A DNA stretch of 64,000 nt. Source: Serinus canaria. Its lineage: Eukaryota > Chordata > Aves > Passeriformes > Fringillidae. Shown in pieces: positions 1-13,454 of the stretch (positions within the stretch are counted from its first letter, which is position 1; each line of letters begins with the position of its first letter). Below the pieces are notes generated by a model. That model was not told the origin of the DNA. It saw nothing but the letters and a program-made list of their open reading frames with translations, and did no database searches. The stretch covers positions 9,192,601-9,256,600 of the forward strand of contig NC_066326.1 in NCBI RefSeq assembly GCF_022539315.1. The letters run 5' to 3'. Both the position numbers and the translations under genes were made by a program.

Positions 1-3000
1 AAAACATGTATCCCCATTATGCTGTCAAATGCTGAAGGCAGTTCTGATTCCCACATCTGAAAAAGGAGACAATAACAAAAGGGACAACAAAGATGACCAA
101 AAGCATGTAGCAGCTTCCATATAAGGAGCGATCGAGCAGAGTAGGACTTTGGACAGACAAAGAAACAACCAGGGGGAAGATAAGGAAAAGTCAAGAGGTC
201 TGAAACATGACAGCGTAAAGATGAAAAACATGGAGTTACTGATGGAGTTACATGATTATACTGCCATATTTTACAATGCAGAAAAGCGAGAACTCACCAA
301 AGTTACAGACAACTTTCCTAAGTCAACTCAGGGACACTGTCACTGGATGTAGAATATTTCAAATAACATTTAAAATGCATAACTAAGTTGTAGAGCTCAC
401 TGCTGTAGGATGTCATGGAGACCAGAAACATAAACAAGTGAGAAGAGGGATTATATAAATTAATGGAGAATAGATACAGTCAAGATCAGATGATGAGGTA
501 CAACTCCTCATGCCAAGCAGGGCCCCAAACTGATGATGGTCATAACCTGGGAGGCAAATGGAGGTGGGGAAAAAATAAAAAAAAAACCCCAAACCTAAAA
601 CAAACCCACCACATTATACATGCCCTGTTTCTTACAATCCTCATTAAGCATCTGCCTCTGGATCTTGTCAAAGGTAGGACACTGAGCTGCACAGAGCTCT
701 GCAATTTGCCTCAGGATGATACTCTATTTAAACTTCTATTTAATGGTACATTTATAGACTTTATTTATTTTTAAATATTAAGAATGTACTCCAGCCCTGC
801 CTAATCACATATTTAGAGGGCTAGAAGCCTAACCTCCCAGGCTGTTTCTGAAGGCAGTATCTCTCACGTTAACATTTTGATACCATCTAACTGAATCCTG
901 ACAGCGCAACACAAAAGTTAATGCACACCATGGGAAAGCAAACCCAGGGCCAGAGCCACAGAGCACAGAAGTGGCAGATCCAAGTTAAGTGCACCCACAG
1001 TCCCTCTTTCAGGAACAGCTCTTCCCTGTCTGCCAGCCCTTGATGGAAACTCCTCAGTCAGAGGGAACACAGCGGATCCGTGTGTGCCGTCGGAACAGCC
1101 AAGCCTTGGGCAGAACCACGATTGCTAAAAGTAGGTCAGGACCATCTGTTCTAACCAGGGAGAAAGGAAAGCTGGAGCACCAGACTGTTTGGCCAGGTAT
1201 TACAGAAAACCTTCATCTGGGATTTCATCACTACTTCAAACAGATGTGATTCATATTTTACCAGCCTCCACCTCAAACAAGGCACACCTTCCCAACCACA
1301 CTGCCCTCCCTGTCATTAGGGGCACCTCTCCCAGCCTCAGCCAGGATCCTCCTGTTCTCAGTTTTGGCTCCACCAGCTACAAAAGCCAGAATCCTGCTCT
1401 GCCATAGCTGTTTTGTGCCAATTTCTATAAAGAAGAAATGTCCAGCTGCTTCATCCAGAAAAAGCCAGGACAGCACATGACCTCCACATAATCTCTTCTG
1501 CCTTAGAGTCTATTTTCCTTGGCAGGATGCCCTGCAGAAGGGAGAAGATCTCTGCAACCAGCACATGCTTCCCAGAGGACAGGACCGTGACCCCTAACCA
1601 AGCTCTCACAGAGGCAAAGGCCACACCCCAAAGGCAAGTTCTTCTGCATCCAGCCTGGCCTTAGAGTAACCCAGCAAGAGAGGAGAGAAGCTTCAAACAT
1701 TCTATGAAACTCCTGTGAAAAAGCACCAGTCCTACACTTTCACTCCAAGAGGAAACCCCATGGTCTCCATGCCAGCATCGGCCCTGCAGGTTTGCACAGT
1801 GGAAGGGAGAACAGAGGCTGACCACAGAAGGAGTTCATGCCAGCAGTGGTACAGACCACAGGCAGACACACAAGGACCACATCCTGAGCTCCACCATCCA
1901 GTTTTCAAGATGTAAATGAGAAATGTTAAGCACTGTAGCCTGTCTTGAATAAATCATTTTGCTCTGAAGACACTGAGCAGTGCAGGGTGCTCTGTTCTGC
2001 TAAAGACATTTTCTCAACACCCTTAAGTCTCAGATATAGTACCACAATAGATCTACAAAGAACTAATGTGCCCTGGGTGAACAGGAAGAATTCTTCTTGG
2101 TGTTTTCCTTCATTTCAAATAAAATTCACCTTTCTGCCCTCCCATCATCTTCTGGAGAACTATACATCCTGACAGCAATTTGCAGTCTTCTCCTCTCACT
2201 CCAAGAGTGTCAGCAGTTCTGGCTGTAGCCGTGAACACAGGCAGTAACATGCAAATACATTTAAAGCAATGCAGCCACATGAGTAGTACCTATCCCCTCC
2301 CACCCAGAAGAGACAGCAGAATAAACAGAACTCCACATCACTACCACAATCTGCTTGTGGTTTGCCTTCAAACCAAGATGAGGTATATTCTACCTTGTAT
2401 TACTCAAGTTATGTTAAAGCATGATCAGAAATGACGCTTTGATCAATTATCTGCCATGAATTAGCACCTCAGCCTGCAAGGTTCTCAGTGATCAGCTGTG
2501 AACTACTAGGCTCAATAGTCTGGCAATTAGGTTACACAGCTCTGTTAGATAATGATCCAAACTGAGGTGACCAGACATTTTCTTCCACCTCAGGAAGCCA
2601 ATGCCAAGGCTTTTATAAAGCCAGTAGCAGATAAAACACACCATGCTGTTCAAAAAGCCTGGGACCTTCCCAAGCTTGGGAAGTTTCACACCTACAGAAC
2701 ACATCTAAGGAACAACAGCTCTCACCACACTAGTGCAGAAGCCTGAACAGGTTGGTTGCAGACCTGAGAGCCAGGATCAACTTCACCCCACACACAACAG
2801 CTCTGAACAAAGACTGTCCCATGCAGGCTGGATATTCAGTGCTTTCAAATGGAGTCCAGCATGGAATGGCAGCCCAGGAACCATCCATGAAGGGCATTCA
2901 AGGTGCACATGGTTGAGTCACAGGCTGGCAGCAGCCATGCAGCCTTATTCTTCTACTGCACAATCACAGCCCTCCATGCCAGACACTGCCAACACTTGGA

Positions 3001-6000
3001 AGTTCTTGTGTCAAGGATAAAATTTAGAGCAGCAGACTGCATACAGAGAGGGGTGAGAGAACTATTGCTGGGCACAGGTCATCAGGCAATGCTCTCCCTT
3101 CATACCACCGTGGGTCCACAGCGTGGAGGAGTGAAAATAAGCAACAGTAAAAGTAAGTGGCAAAGGAAGCAGAAGCTGGGACCCTGCAAGATTTGGTACT
3201 TGGAGAAAAAAAACACGTGGAGCAAGAGTTCTCCAGTTATGTTGTTAACATGCAGATATCTAGTCTTGTCTTATTCAGAACAAGGAATTGTACAACAAGA
3301 AAAAAATCCCAATAAGAAACTTTATACCTTCAAGTGGCATTACAAACTCGAGATTCTGTTCACTCAGATTAAGGAGATCCTAACTTTTTCCGGCCAAATA
3401 TTTGAGCTCCTGGTTTAGGGCTGAGAAAACTTCTTTGGTGCTGTTCTACAGAACCAACTACCTGCTCCTGAGAGCCATGAATTCTAAAGACTTTTTGCTT
3501 GAGACTGTTCATCTGGTTTGCTACCCTCCCACCTGCTCAGTCTGACAGCCACTGGCTAAGCAGGACTGACTGGCTCATTCTTTCCCCTTTCAGAGAAGCC
3601 CAGACCTTCACCCTAGGGCTGCAGAGATGCACTAAACAGGTCTGCAGTGCCAATCTGAAATTCAAACTGCTACGAGCAGGAACTTCAGCCAGTGTAACTA
3701 GCTGACTGTTGGCATTTCAAGACCATGCTGCCTGCCAGGGTCACCCCTGGGCAAAAAAGTGCCCAGGAGACAGGAAAACCAGATTGACAGTAGTTTGTTA
3801 GGAACAGCACTGAATTCTACAGCTGAGTGGCTGCTCCTCTGCTAGAAGGAACAGCTAGACAGAGCAGAGAGGAAGGAAACAAGGGAGAAGTATGCACATC
3901 TGTGCTAGAAGGATAAACCACAGCCTGTGGGATCACTGTTCTGTTTGCAGACTGTCCCAGTTCCAGGCAGCCCTCCTCTGTCATTTCAAGCTGTGTACTC
4001 CACACACATGGCAGGGACTGTGCCTTCCTTTGGGAAAGGAAACAGTTCACTCTGCCACACATAGATAACTAATCAAAACCCCATTGAAGTGTGGCTCAGA
4101 CAGCACTTTTCAGACTTAATACACAGACCAAACTGAGTAATCAGCCACTCAGTGTCAACCCAGGAGTCCATGGTGGGGCTGACACAAATTTAGCTTCATG
4201 AAAGTTTTAGTTTAAATCTTCTCAGGGCTTAGTGGGAAATACACTAGTTAAAATCATGGATCAGCTAGGAATAGAAAAGATCATACTGGCTAAAGATGGG
4301 TTCAAACTAAAACTAATCTGGACAGACTCTCTGGAGAATGGCAGACAGGTCCAGCACACACAAGAGCAAGCTGAGAGAGAATCACTGCTTTAGCCAACTT
4401 ACTGAGGAAAACAATAGCTGAGAAACTGAGAACAAACCAGGAAAGATACTCTGTAAATGGGGTAACAACTGAGTACACTACTACTCTGCAATGATGAGAC
4501 ATAAGATTTGGGAGCAATCAACAAGAAAAAAAAGGGGAGTGATCAACAGGAAAGGAACTTCAGTCCCCTCCACCTGGATTCTCCCTCAGCCCCAGGTCTG
4601 TCTGTAATCTGAGCACGCAACTCCTCAGCCACTCCAAGGAGCAATCTTCACTACAGAACACGATATGCACACAAGACTGTTTCTGTATCCTTGGAGAGGG
4701 GCTACAGCTTCCCAAAACACCCCAACTCAGTTTTCAGTCACAAGAGCCTGTCTCCAAGAATACACAGCACCATAGTTCCACTACCGGTCAGCTCTGCATA
4801 GCTGCTCCCCAGGGATCACAGCAGCAAAGTTAGTCAACAAAAAGTTTTAAACCTCCCACCCCCAAAACTCAAAACAGCAGAGACCACGTCTCTAGAGACA
4901 AAATAATACATAGCCTGACGTTGTTCTCTTCCTTCTGAAATTAAAAGTTCAAAGGAACAACCAGTGCTGTTCTGTACTGTGCCCTCTGCACATTTGGGTA
5001 AGCATCTAAAACCAACTGCAAGAGCTGGCTTTCAAGGGTGAAGCATCTAGAAGTGAGCCCTGTTTCTGAGTTATTTTTAAATGTTTAGACAGGACTTAAA
5101 ATAGGATCAGTGTTTTGAGTACTTCTGAAGAGTATGAACCTCACGTAGGCCATGACATTTTTAGTTTGAAAAGGCTTTGGAACAGAGGTTTTACTGTTCA
5201 TGCATCAACTTATCACCCATTTTAGCTCAAATTAAGTTAGAGTCCATTACAAAACAAGAAACACCCTTTCAAAGGAGGGAAACTGACACAAATAAGATAT
5301 AGGCTATCAGCAGTAAGGCAGCCTCTGTATCTCAATAAAACCTATCACCCCATAATAGCAGGACCAGCATTTGCCACAGAGAAATGGGAAAAGTCAGCTT
5401 CTCTGCTTACAATATTCATCTTCACATCACTTTTCCTGTGTAGTTTCTAGACATACACTCTCCACCTCTCTTCAAATTCAAGTCAACAGCCTGCAGACTC
5501 CAGCAGCCCAAGGCAGTGCCATCAGCAAGTAAGAGGGACATGCTGCACATCACAAGCAGCACAGAACCAACCTAGAACACAAGCTGTGCCAGTCTCTTTT
5601 TTTACCATTTTTATTAGAATCCCCCCTCCCACCCCACGCTGACAAACCAGGCTGCACTTGTCTGGCTCTGGCCTCAAACATCAGACTGAAGCAAACCATA
5701 GTAGCACTTCACCTCCCTGAATACTCTCCCAGGCTTCAACAATGAGCAGCTCAGGGACCTCCTGGGATAAAGGTGGTTTCTATAAATTTAGTAACCTTTA
5801 ATAGCTCCTTCTTCTATAGACTTGCCCCATGTCCTCACATACATACAGATATTTGGCATTCACAACATCCTGTGGCAAGAAGCTTCCCAGGTTAACTGCA
5901 CACATCAAGGACTAAGTTATTACTTGGTTTTAAGCTTACTCCATGCAACCTGTTCATACTTCTAATGGAAAAGGAAAAAAAAAAGGCTGTTCCCCCTCTT

Positions 6001-8911
6001 AAACTTTCCAGGTGATTCAGTCATTTATTGTTTTTCAGGTGGAAGAATTCCAGCTTATTTTGTTGTGCTTTGTGTGGAAGGTAACACCCACCTCTGTTCA
6101 CTGTTGCAGCTGTTCTATTTCTAAAAACTGAAGATAGCTCTATTAAGATGGCAATGGTTTTTCTAAAGCTGTAGAAAACTCAAATTCCATAAGAGCTGGA
6201 GGAACTAGTGTGATAGTTATCAAATACAGCGAGGATTCCCCACTTCTATAGTGAATTGCCTATCTGGTAGCTCTCTGTTAAAATATTCAGCCTAATTCCT
6301 TAAACTGAGTTTGTTCAAAAGCAAGTTTACGTTCAAGTCACAACATTCAGCTGCACCCTTCTTCCACCAGAACAGGGTGTATTTTTAAAAAATTTTCTCT
6401 CCCTATTAGTTCTTTGAAAATACAAATTATCTTATGGTTGAATCAGCCTGTCCTGATGAAGGGTGGATCCCTCACAAGATTGTGTGCCAGAGCTTTATTC
6501 TGTCATGCATTCTTCATGAACATTTAAATCCAGCACTTTTGCCTCAAGTATGGGCACAGTGTTTATAGACTTCCTGATGCTACACAGAACAATATTCATA
6601 CCAGACCTTGCTCTCCTGCAGAGTCATATAAGACTCTGGGTCTGGAGACTGTTTGTATCATAACTCCCAAAAATCATGAGTGATTTCTTTTAAAAATGCA
6701 GTAATCCTAATTGCTTCCCACATTCTTTGTGAGATATAGAAGTTTGTTAATAATACATGCTTGGCTGACTAAGCAACCTAAACTTTCCTGTCAGGCTGAA
6801 ATAACTTTCCTGGCTTTACTCTTTCCTTTGCCAGTTTTACTATTAAGACTCAAATAAATGTTTTTTAAAGATGCAGATAGGTAGAAAGATAACTGGAATT
6901 AAAAAAGAGTAAGAAGGACATTAAAACCCAACAGAACAATACATTACCTAGAGTTACAACACTCAGTGCTAACAGATTCTTAAAAATATAAACCTACCCC
7001 ACAAGTTAAGGTTTTGAACCACACTCTAAGGGTTAGAAGGAACACCTCACCCCACAAATGGCCCAAAATTGGTCCTGATAAAAAACAAAGAACCCTTCTC
7101 CCAAGGTTCTATGAGCACATGAGGTGTTTTCAGAGGCAAAGGTGAATGTTTCTCCTGAAGAATTCTTGCCTTGCACACAGCACTGCAGTTGTGTGTTTAT
7201 CTTCATTCTTAAAAACTAGTGGTGCACAGAAAATAGGGCAGAAAAGCAGTCCCTGAACCGCTTTAAAAGGGAGGGGAGGGAAGAGGAGGGAACAAGTAAC
7301 ACTCTCCTAGGTAACACCAAGTCGCTACTCCGGCTGCACAGGAATGAAGCTGAGCGCGGCTCAGATAATAACCGTAACTCACATTTCAGAAGTTAAGTTT
7401 GTTCAGACATGATCTTTCACACTTAAAGGTACCAAAAAGCATGTCCTGTAGTGCACTTCTGCTGGAGCACTTTTTCAACAGGATCGGGACAGAGTCACCT
7501 CGGTGTCTCAAAGAGTACAACATACAGTCCTCTAGCCTCCTTACAATCTTGTATTTTTTTATGTACCCTGAAAGCATGGATCCAGAAGAGACTGGCCTGA
7601 ATTCAAGTCATCTCAAGTACTTACTCATTCCCTATTTCAATCTGCTTTGATGTAATGGTTTTACTGGAACCACCCAGAGCAATGCAAAGCTGAGGCAACC
7701 AGACTCTCCAATCTTTGTACATTTGTTACATGTATTCAGGATTTATTCTTGTATGCCCCAGATTGAAAGAGATTTTCTGAAAACTTGGTCGTTATTACCT
7801 AAGAATTCCATCCAGGTCTACTACCAAACCTTCAGGTTGCATCCCAGAGAGGTCTGGGCTGGGGGTTGTTATCTCATTTTGTTCATTGTTTTTATTTCTG
7901 CTGATTTAATTTCTCCTGATGTTAGAGCTGCAAATCCAACAAGCAGACATCCTTCTGATGAAGGGCTCCTGTACTTCCAGTGCTCTAACGTGATACTCAT
8001 CTCTCCAGTGCAAAAGTCAGTGACTCATCTACACCAGCTCCTAGTATCCAGGTGCCAGGGTTTCACTTCCCAGACAGAGGTTCATGCAGATTTGCAGATC
8101 TCCAGCATCTCATTCAGTCTGGGATCTCTGGTGTGCCACCCTACATTTGATATTCAAATTCCCATATTCAAATTGCATGTATTCACCTACAGAGTGCTTC
8201 ACCAGGCAAACTGACAGTGGAGCTGTAACTATCCTGTTTAATAGGAAGCAGCCTGAAAGAATTCAGTTTCAGGGAGACATTTCTTCAAGGGTCTATAGCT
8301 GTCAACACCACAAAGCTCAGCCAGCACAAAGCAGCTCGTCACACTCCACGGTGATTGACAGACAGAGATGAACATCACTCCTGATCCAGGAGTCTGTCTT
8401 CAGATTTGGCAACACTCATTGGCCCATTTCTACTTCTAGATCACCGTCAGAAACTTATGGTTTTGTTTTGGATTTTTTGGTTTGTTTCTGTCTGTAGGTT
8501 AAATTAACTCACTTTCACAGAAAATTTAAAGTTTAAAAGTTAGTTTTTATATTTCAAGTGCAGCACCAGAGGTGCCAAGAAGACTTGCAAAAGGTGTACA
8601 GTGGCCTGACTTTGGTAGCATTGCAACCCACAATTCCCAATCACTCTCTCAAGAAAGTTGGGGTGACAAAGGAAAAACTGACAAGCAAATAGGCAACCTC
8701 TGGAGTAAATACATGTGCTTACAACAGAACTCTACAGAACGGAGCTTCTGTTGAAGAGATGTCCTTTATCCTTCACAGGATTTCCCTGCATAAAGAGAAT
8801 GTTCCCTTTGCAAAGGGAAAAAGTGAACACTCCCACATACAGCCACTCACTCTTTCCAGCAGACCACGTGCCTGGAGAACTCGTCCAACTAATCACAGGT
8901 GGTACAGTTGG
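1..8911. other. No recognisable gene; AT-rich intergenic or long 3' UTR sequence
   Basis: I see no convincing coding exon here. Open frames are short (under about 170 codons), have no family resemblance and no consistent splice sites. If the terminal exon proposed at 8912-9089 is real, the right-hand part would be its 3' UTR: several minus-strand AATAAA signals (TTTATT on the plus strand) occur, for example near 7743 and 7890. A small GC-richer patch at about 7255-7380 is too short to call a promoter. Confidence 0.4.
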
Positions 8912-9089
8912 TCAGGTGGGTTCGTCACGCAGCAGCATCCAGAGGCTGCCCAGCATGACAGTGGCCACACACACGGAGATGATCAGGAACACGGAGGAGC
9001 CCAGCGGGCTGCAGCTGTCCATGGGCATTCCAGGGCTGACTCCCGGCACATTTTGCTTACCATCTGGACTCTTGGGAATGTTGAGACAC
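8912..9089 (-). CDS. Possible terminal coding exon of an unidentified gene with a C-terminal membrane anchor
   Basis: Seen: on the minus strand a frame runs from an AG at 9091-9090 to a TGA at 8914-8912. It encodes a short Pro/Gly/Ser linker (NIPKSPDGKQNVPGVSPG), then MDSCSPLGSS, a hydrophobic stretch of about 20 residues (VFLIISVCVA followed by TVMLGSLWMLL) and a short charged tail RDEPT. That is the architecture of a tail-anchored or single-pass protein ending just after its membrane segment. The acceptor used here is weak. A much better acceptor (pyrimidine run then CCAG) lies at 9124-9123; entering there in its only long open frame gives a different, soluble end, LEAHSSIREMKVSQHSQESRW then stop. 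I do not recognise the family. The upstream exons and the promoter are not established; the CpG island at 30.2-31.2 kb is a candidate. It could also be chance. Confidence 0.35.
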
Positions 9090-11289
9090 CTTCATTTCTC
9101 TTATTGAGGAGTGTGCCTCAAGCTGGAAAAAACAACAGAGCATGAAATGCAAAGACTATTTTTCCAATAAATTAAATCTGTTGCACTTGACTCCCGCTGT
9201 GGTTCCCTTCCTCCGAGAAGGCATGGTCTGGCCAGCTGCACAAAGTTCAGGCAGCCCTGGGAAAACAATGGGATCTTTTTCTTGCCAGAACCAGCCTTCC
9301 TGTTCACCCTTCTAACCATGGCATGGAGGACACCCCCAGTGTGTCTGCGGAGAGAGGAGTCTGTTGGCATAGCAACTGCACACGCTAACTCTCTGCTAAT
9401 GAACAGGGATAAAATGTTTTGTTCTCATTAGGAAAAATACAGACACATTCCTGATTGGTGAGTAATGTCTCTGCCTCTGGGAGATTAGCTCAGAGCTGTG
9501 CAGCCTCAAACAGCCTCAATTCAGCCCACTGCAGTGCTTCCCTTGAACAGCCACTCTCCAAGGACCCCACATCTCTCAAGGGAAAGCCCACAGAGCTTTC
9601 TGCAGCACTTTGCCTTTGGGCCTGAGACAGCTCAAGGCGAGAATAATGAGAAGAGGCTAGACAGGAGCAAACCGGAACAGGCACAATGGGAACACACCCT
9701 CTGTCCCTGCAGGGGAGCCAGCTCTCGCTGGTGCCTTTGCTGCACCTGGGTCCCTAGCTACCCCGCGGCAAGTGAGAGTTTCTCTTTGTGCATCCACTGC
9801 AGGTCTGCCTTGCACAGGGCTCAGATCTGCCTGGGACCCCAGCTCCCACTCCAGCCCCATTTTCCAGTGCTGGGTGAATAAATGGACAGAGCAAAGAGCT
9901 GCAGAACACTCACAGCAGAGCTCGGTGACCATTATTAGGTACATGGGTGCAGAAAAGACAACAAGGGCTCCTGCCTACCTGTCTTAGGATTTTGGCATTA
10001 ACAATCAACAAGATCCACCACCAGTCTGGTATTTGCAGAATATTTGCACCCTGCTGTTTTACCACTAAGGTCTGTATCTGGGTGCTAACCCAAGCTACCC
10101 AAAGCCTCTGCCCACACAGGCAATATTGCTTCCCAAACCCTCTCCCCTTCAGATCCTCCTGCCACAGGAGCCAGCACAGCAAGTGGGAGGATCAGAGTAC
10201 TTCACTCATTGCAAAGAAGATCTGGGGCAGATGCAAGGCCATACACCCAATGCACAAGCAAAAATCCAGCCTCTAACCACAGTTTTGCCTGGCTTTTGGC
10301 ATAAGCACAAACAAAGCTGGTCTGTACAGCACAAACACAGCCCAGCAGAATCAAACTCTGAGCCCACAGCTCATCTCTCCTTTATGTTGCTGCTGGGTCC
10401 CATTTGTTCACATCAGTTCACCTTGCCTTGCACCTTCTCAAAAGCTGTTGAGAACAGGGACTGCACACCTTAGACCTCAGAAGGGACTTCAGAATCTTTC
10501 TAGGGGCTGAAGAGGTATGCAAACTCCCTTCTCCCTCCGGTGGGAGACAGGTGTTGGCTGGGATTAGTACCTCACACAGAGACACTCAGCTCCCCAGCAA
10601 ACTGGGTTGTGGCAGAGCTCTGTTGCTCTCCCACACCCCTGCACTGCCAATGGAAAAAGAGTGGGATTTAGGCTCACATGGCCGCAGCTGTGCTCTGAGC
10701 ACTCGCTAGCTCCCTTACCCAGCCTCTCAGACTTTCACCTGCCCTCTTCCTGCTCCTCAGGATTCCAAACACCTCAACTCAGCAGCTCAAAGTGATGCAG
10801 GAGAAGGTAGAGTCAGCATCGGGGAAAAGAGGACTCTGCTCCCTGGTGCCTTTGAGAAACGTGCACGTGGAGCAGGGAACTCAGAACTGCTGCTCTCCCT
10901 CAGCCACAGCACCTGTGTGTTAACCCTCTGCTGTGATCTGCCCATAGGACTGCTCGGGCTGCATTTCTACTTTACGTCCTTCCAGCTGAGAATTCTGTTA
11001 TTTCAGTCCCTAGGCAGGCACTTTACTGCCAGCAAAGCCATCTCTCTTTGCCTAAGGGAGAGAAGTAACGCCGGCTCTTGCCCAGCACCGACAGACCCCG
11101 GCCTTGGCTGGCAGCCCCTGCCCAGCCTGCCGTGAAGCGCAGATCCCTCCCAGACCAACACAAGGCCAGAGGGGCCGGGGTGCTGTTTTCCAGCCTCCAG
11201 GCATTTTACTTGTTCCAGGCGATCCCTCCCCCAGCCCTCAGAAAGGAAAAGCCGTGGGAATGGAGCTCAACACCCCGAAGTAGGCTCAC

Positions 11290-12110
11290 CCCCGGGCGAT
11301 GAGGAGCTTAACTCCCTGCGCGCCGGCGGGCAGCCCTTCGCACAGGCTGGCAGGACCTCGGCACCCGGGCACATCCCGGCAATGGCCCCGTCCTGCCCTC
11401 GGCACTGACACCACAGCCCCCGGTGCTGTGCCAGCAGGGAAGGGACAGACCTGCCACTCGTCCACCACAGTCCCGCTCACTTTCCCAGGACGCTCGTCAT
11501 TCCTGCAGCTCTCCTTTCCAGTGTTTCCATCCTCCACCAGCGCGCAGCCAGCAAGCCACAAGAACAAAGTTCTTTTTTCATCTTTCCACTCTCCCAGCAG
11601 GTCCCAGAGGCTGACCACTTCACAAAAAGTTATCTTTACCACGTCACCAAGGCACCTTTCCTCCCTTTTGCCCCACAGGCTGCGGTACAAAGCCGGCCTC
11701 GCGGGCGCGGAGCCTGCGGTCAGCCATCAGCCAGCATGTCAGGAGTTAAGTCCGCATTTCCATTCTCCTGACCTGCACCAACGCTGGCTGAATATCGAGC
11801 TATTCTTTGCAGCTTGATAAAGCATGAGAAAGCTAAAGGCCTCACACACTCCTCTTTTCACAGCTTGGCCTGCTGCCCACAAGCTGTCACTCCCTGGCAC
11901 CCAGGGCAAAGAGAGAGAGGAGGCCAAACTGCAGCCAGCTGCAATGAATCACTCGCTCCCCGTCCCTCCTCCCCAGGGAGCCCGGGTCCCTCCTTCCGGC
12001 AAGGGATAATGTCTGCCTGGCCGCGCTGCCTTCTTTCACAGAAAAAGCCATCCTGGGCCGGGGGGGGCGGCTCCTATTGCAAAAAGCTGCTGCCACAAAA
12101 AAGCGCAGAG
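11290..12110. promoter_or_regulatory. GC-rich patch, possible weak CpG-type alternative promoter
   Basis: Local GC content rises clearly above the AT-rich surroundings, with clusters of CG dinucleotides around 11300-11420, 11690-11730 and 12030-12110 (including a G run near 12060). On the minus strand an ATG with a reasonable context lies near 12045 (MAFSVKEGSAARQ...), but that frame matches nothing I know. It could be an alternative first exon of a leftward gene or merely a GC-rich island. Confidence 0.22.
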
Positions 12111-13436
12111 CAGCTCCAAGCAAGACTGAAGAACAAGGATTTCTCCTCAGCAGCTGGATGGGAACGCACGGCTGCAAGTGTTCAGCACAAACACCACTTA
12201 AAAAATCTGAAGTTGGTCATTTGTCTAAATTGCAGGAAATTCTGGAGGAAGGCTGAGGCACAGAATCTGATTTGAAGGAGACTCTTTATGCCCCACTCAT
12301 GCAATATTTATTTCGGGGACTGATTTCCATTCAGTCCCTTCCTGGCTGCCCTTTTCCTTCTCGCTATCCCCAGTGTGATAGATGAGTGATTTCTCGCACC
12401 AGCCCAATTACCAGGTCTCAGCCAAGCTCTCTCAACCACCACCACCATCCCCTCAAGTTTATTTTGATTGGTTCAATCAAAGAAACTGCTTCCACACATT
12501 ACAGTTTGTTCATTCTTAACACAAAACAGCAGAGGAAAATGTCCAGATCTCAGGGTCACTGGCATCCCAGACAAAAAGTGTAGCCAAGAAGGCACAGGAA
12601 GACCAAGGTCATCATGTGCATTTTTTGCACTATAGACCCACACTTGGAGAGCAGTGCTTTCAAAAGGTAAAGATGTCCAAGCCTTTGCAAGGTCAAGATG
12701 TCAGCTGTTTGCTTTCTGAGAAAGGGGATATTCAGTAAAACACATGCAAACTCAACCCCTCTCCATCAGCCAAGGCACAAACTGAACAGTGGCATGTGGA
12801 TCCACATGGCACATGGATACCTCCATCCACTTGTTTCTGCCTTCTGAATAGAATAACCTTGCTGCACAGTAGCCAGTTCCTGCTCAAAAGCTGCATCTCT
12901 CCCAGTACAGAAAAAGGAGCTGCAAACTGCAGTTTTATTGAAGAGGGTTTAACCCCAAGCCCCACAAAGGCAAATTCTCATTACCTCCAGGGCAAGACGA
13001 GAGGCTGCTTTGTTGCTTTCCCAACAGCATGTGCTACCGTGTCCAGCATCCCTCTTCTCCCACTAGCACTATCCCAGGGCCTCATATCCCTAACAGCCAC
13101 ACTCTCTGCCTTCCTTTCCTACTCAAGGCAGCCTTTAAGGCTCCAAATTCAGCATACCTGACTGGTAGTGTGCTTCAAATTCAGCCAGTGTGAGGGCAGG
13201 ATTAAATAAATTCCTCTTATCTCTTCCTGCACTTGCAGGGTGATGAGGGAAGAAAGCTGCACAGTTCCCACCTGGCAGACAATGTGTATTCAAACAGTGA
13301 GAAACTCATCAACTTTGTTTGGCTCACAGAGGTGATCCACAAAGGGTTTCTTTTATTATTGTTGTTGTTTGGGCTTTCAGGGTGTTTGTTTTTACAAACT
13401 CTCAAACAGCACTAAACAAAGCCATGAAAAGAAACC

Positions 13437-13454
13437 TTTTTTTTTTTTTTTTTT
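13437..13454. repeat. Poly-T run (18 T)
   Basis: An uninterrupted run of T on the plus strand. It may be the relic poly-A tail of a minus-strand retroposon, but I recognise no element body next to it. Confidence 0.6.

Noticed and set aside
2903..3418. 171-codon plus-strand frame
   Set aside because: Low-information composition, no domain, no promoter or splice signals, and intergenic AT-rich setting.
7723..8214. 163-codon plus-strand frame
   Set aside because: No family resemblance or gene signals; probably chance.
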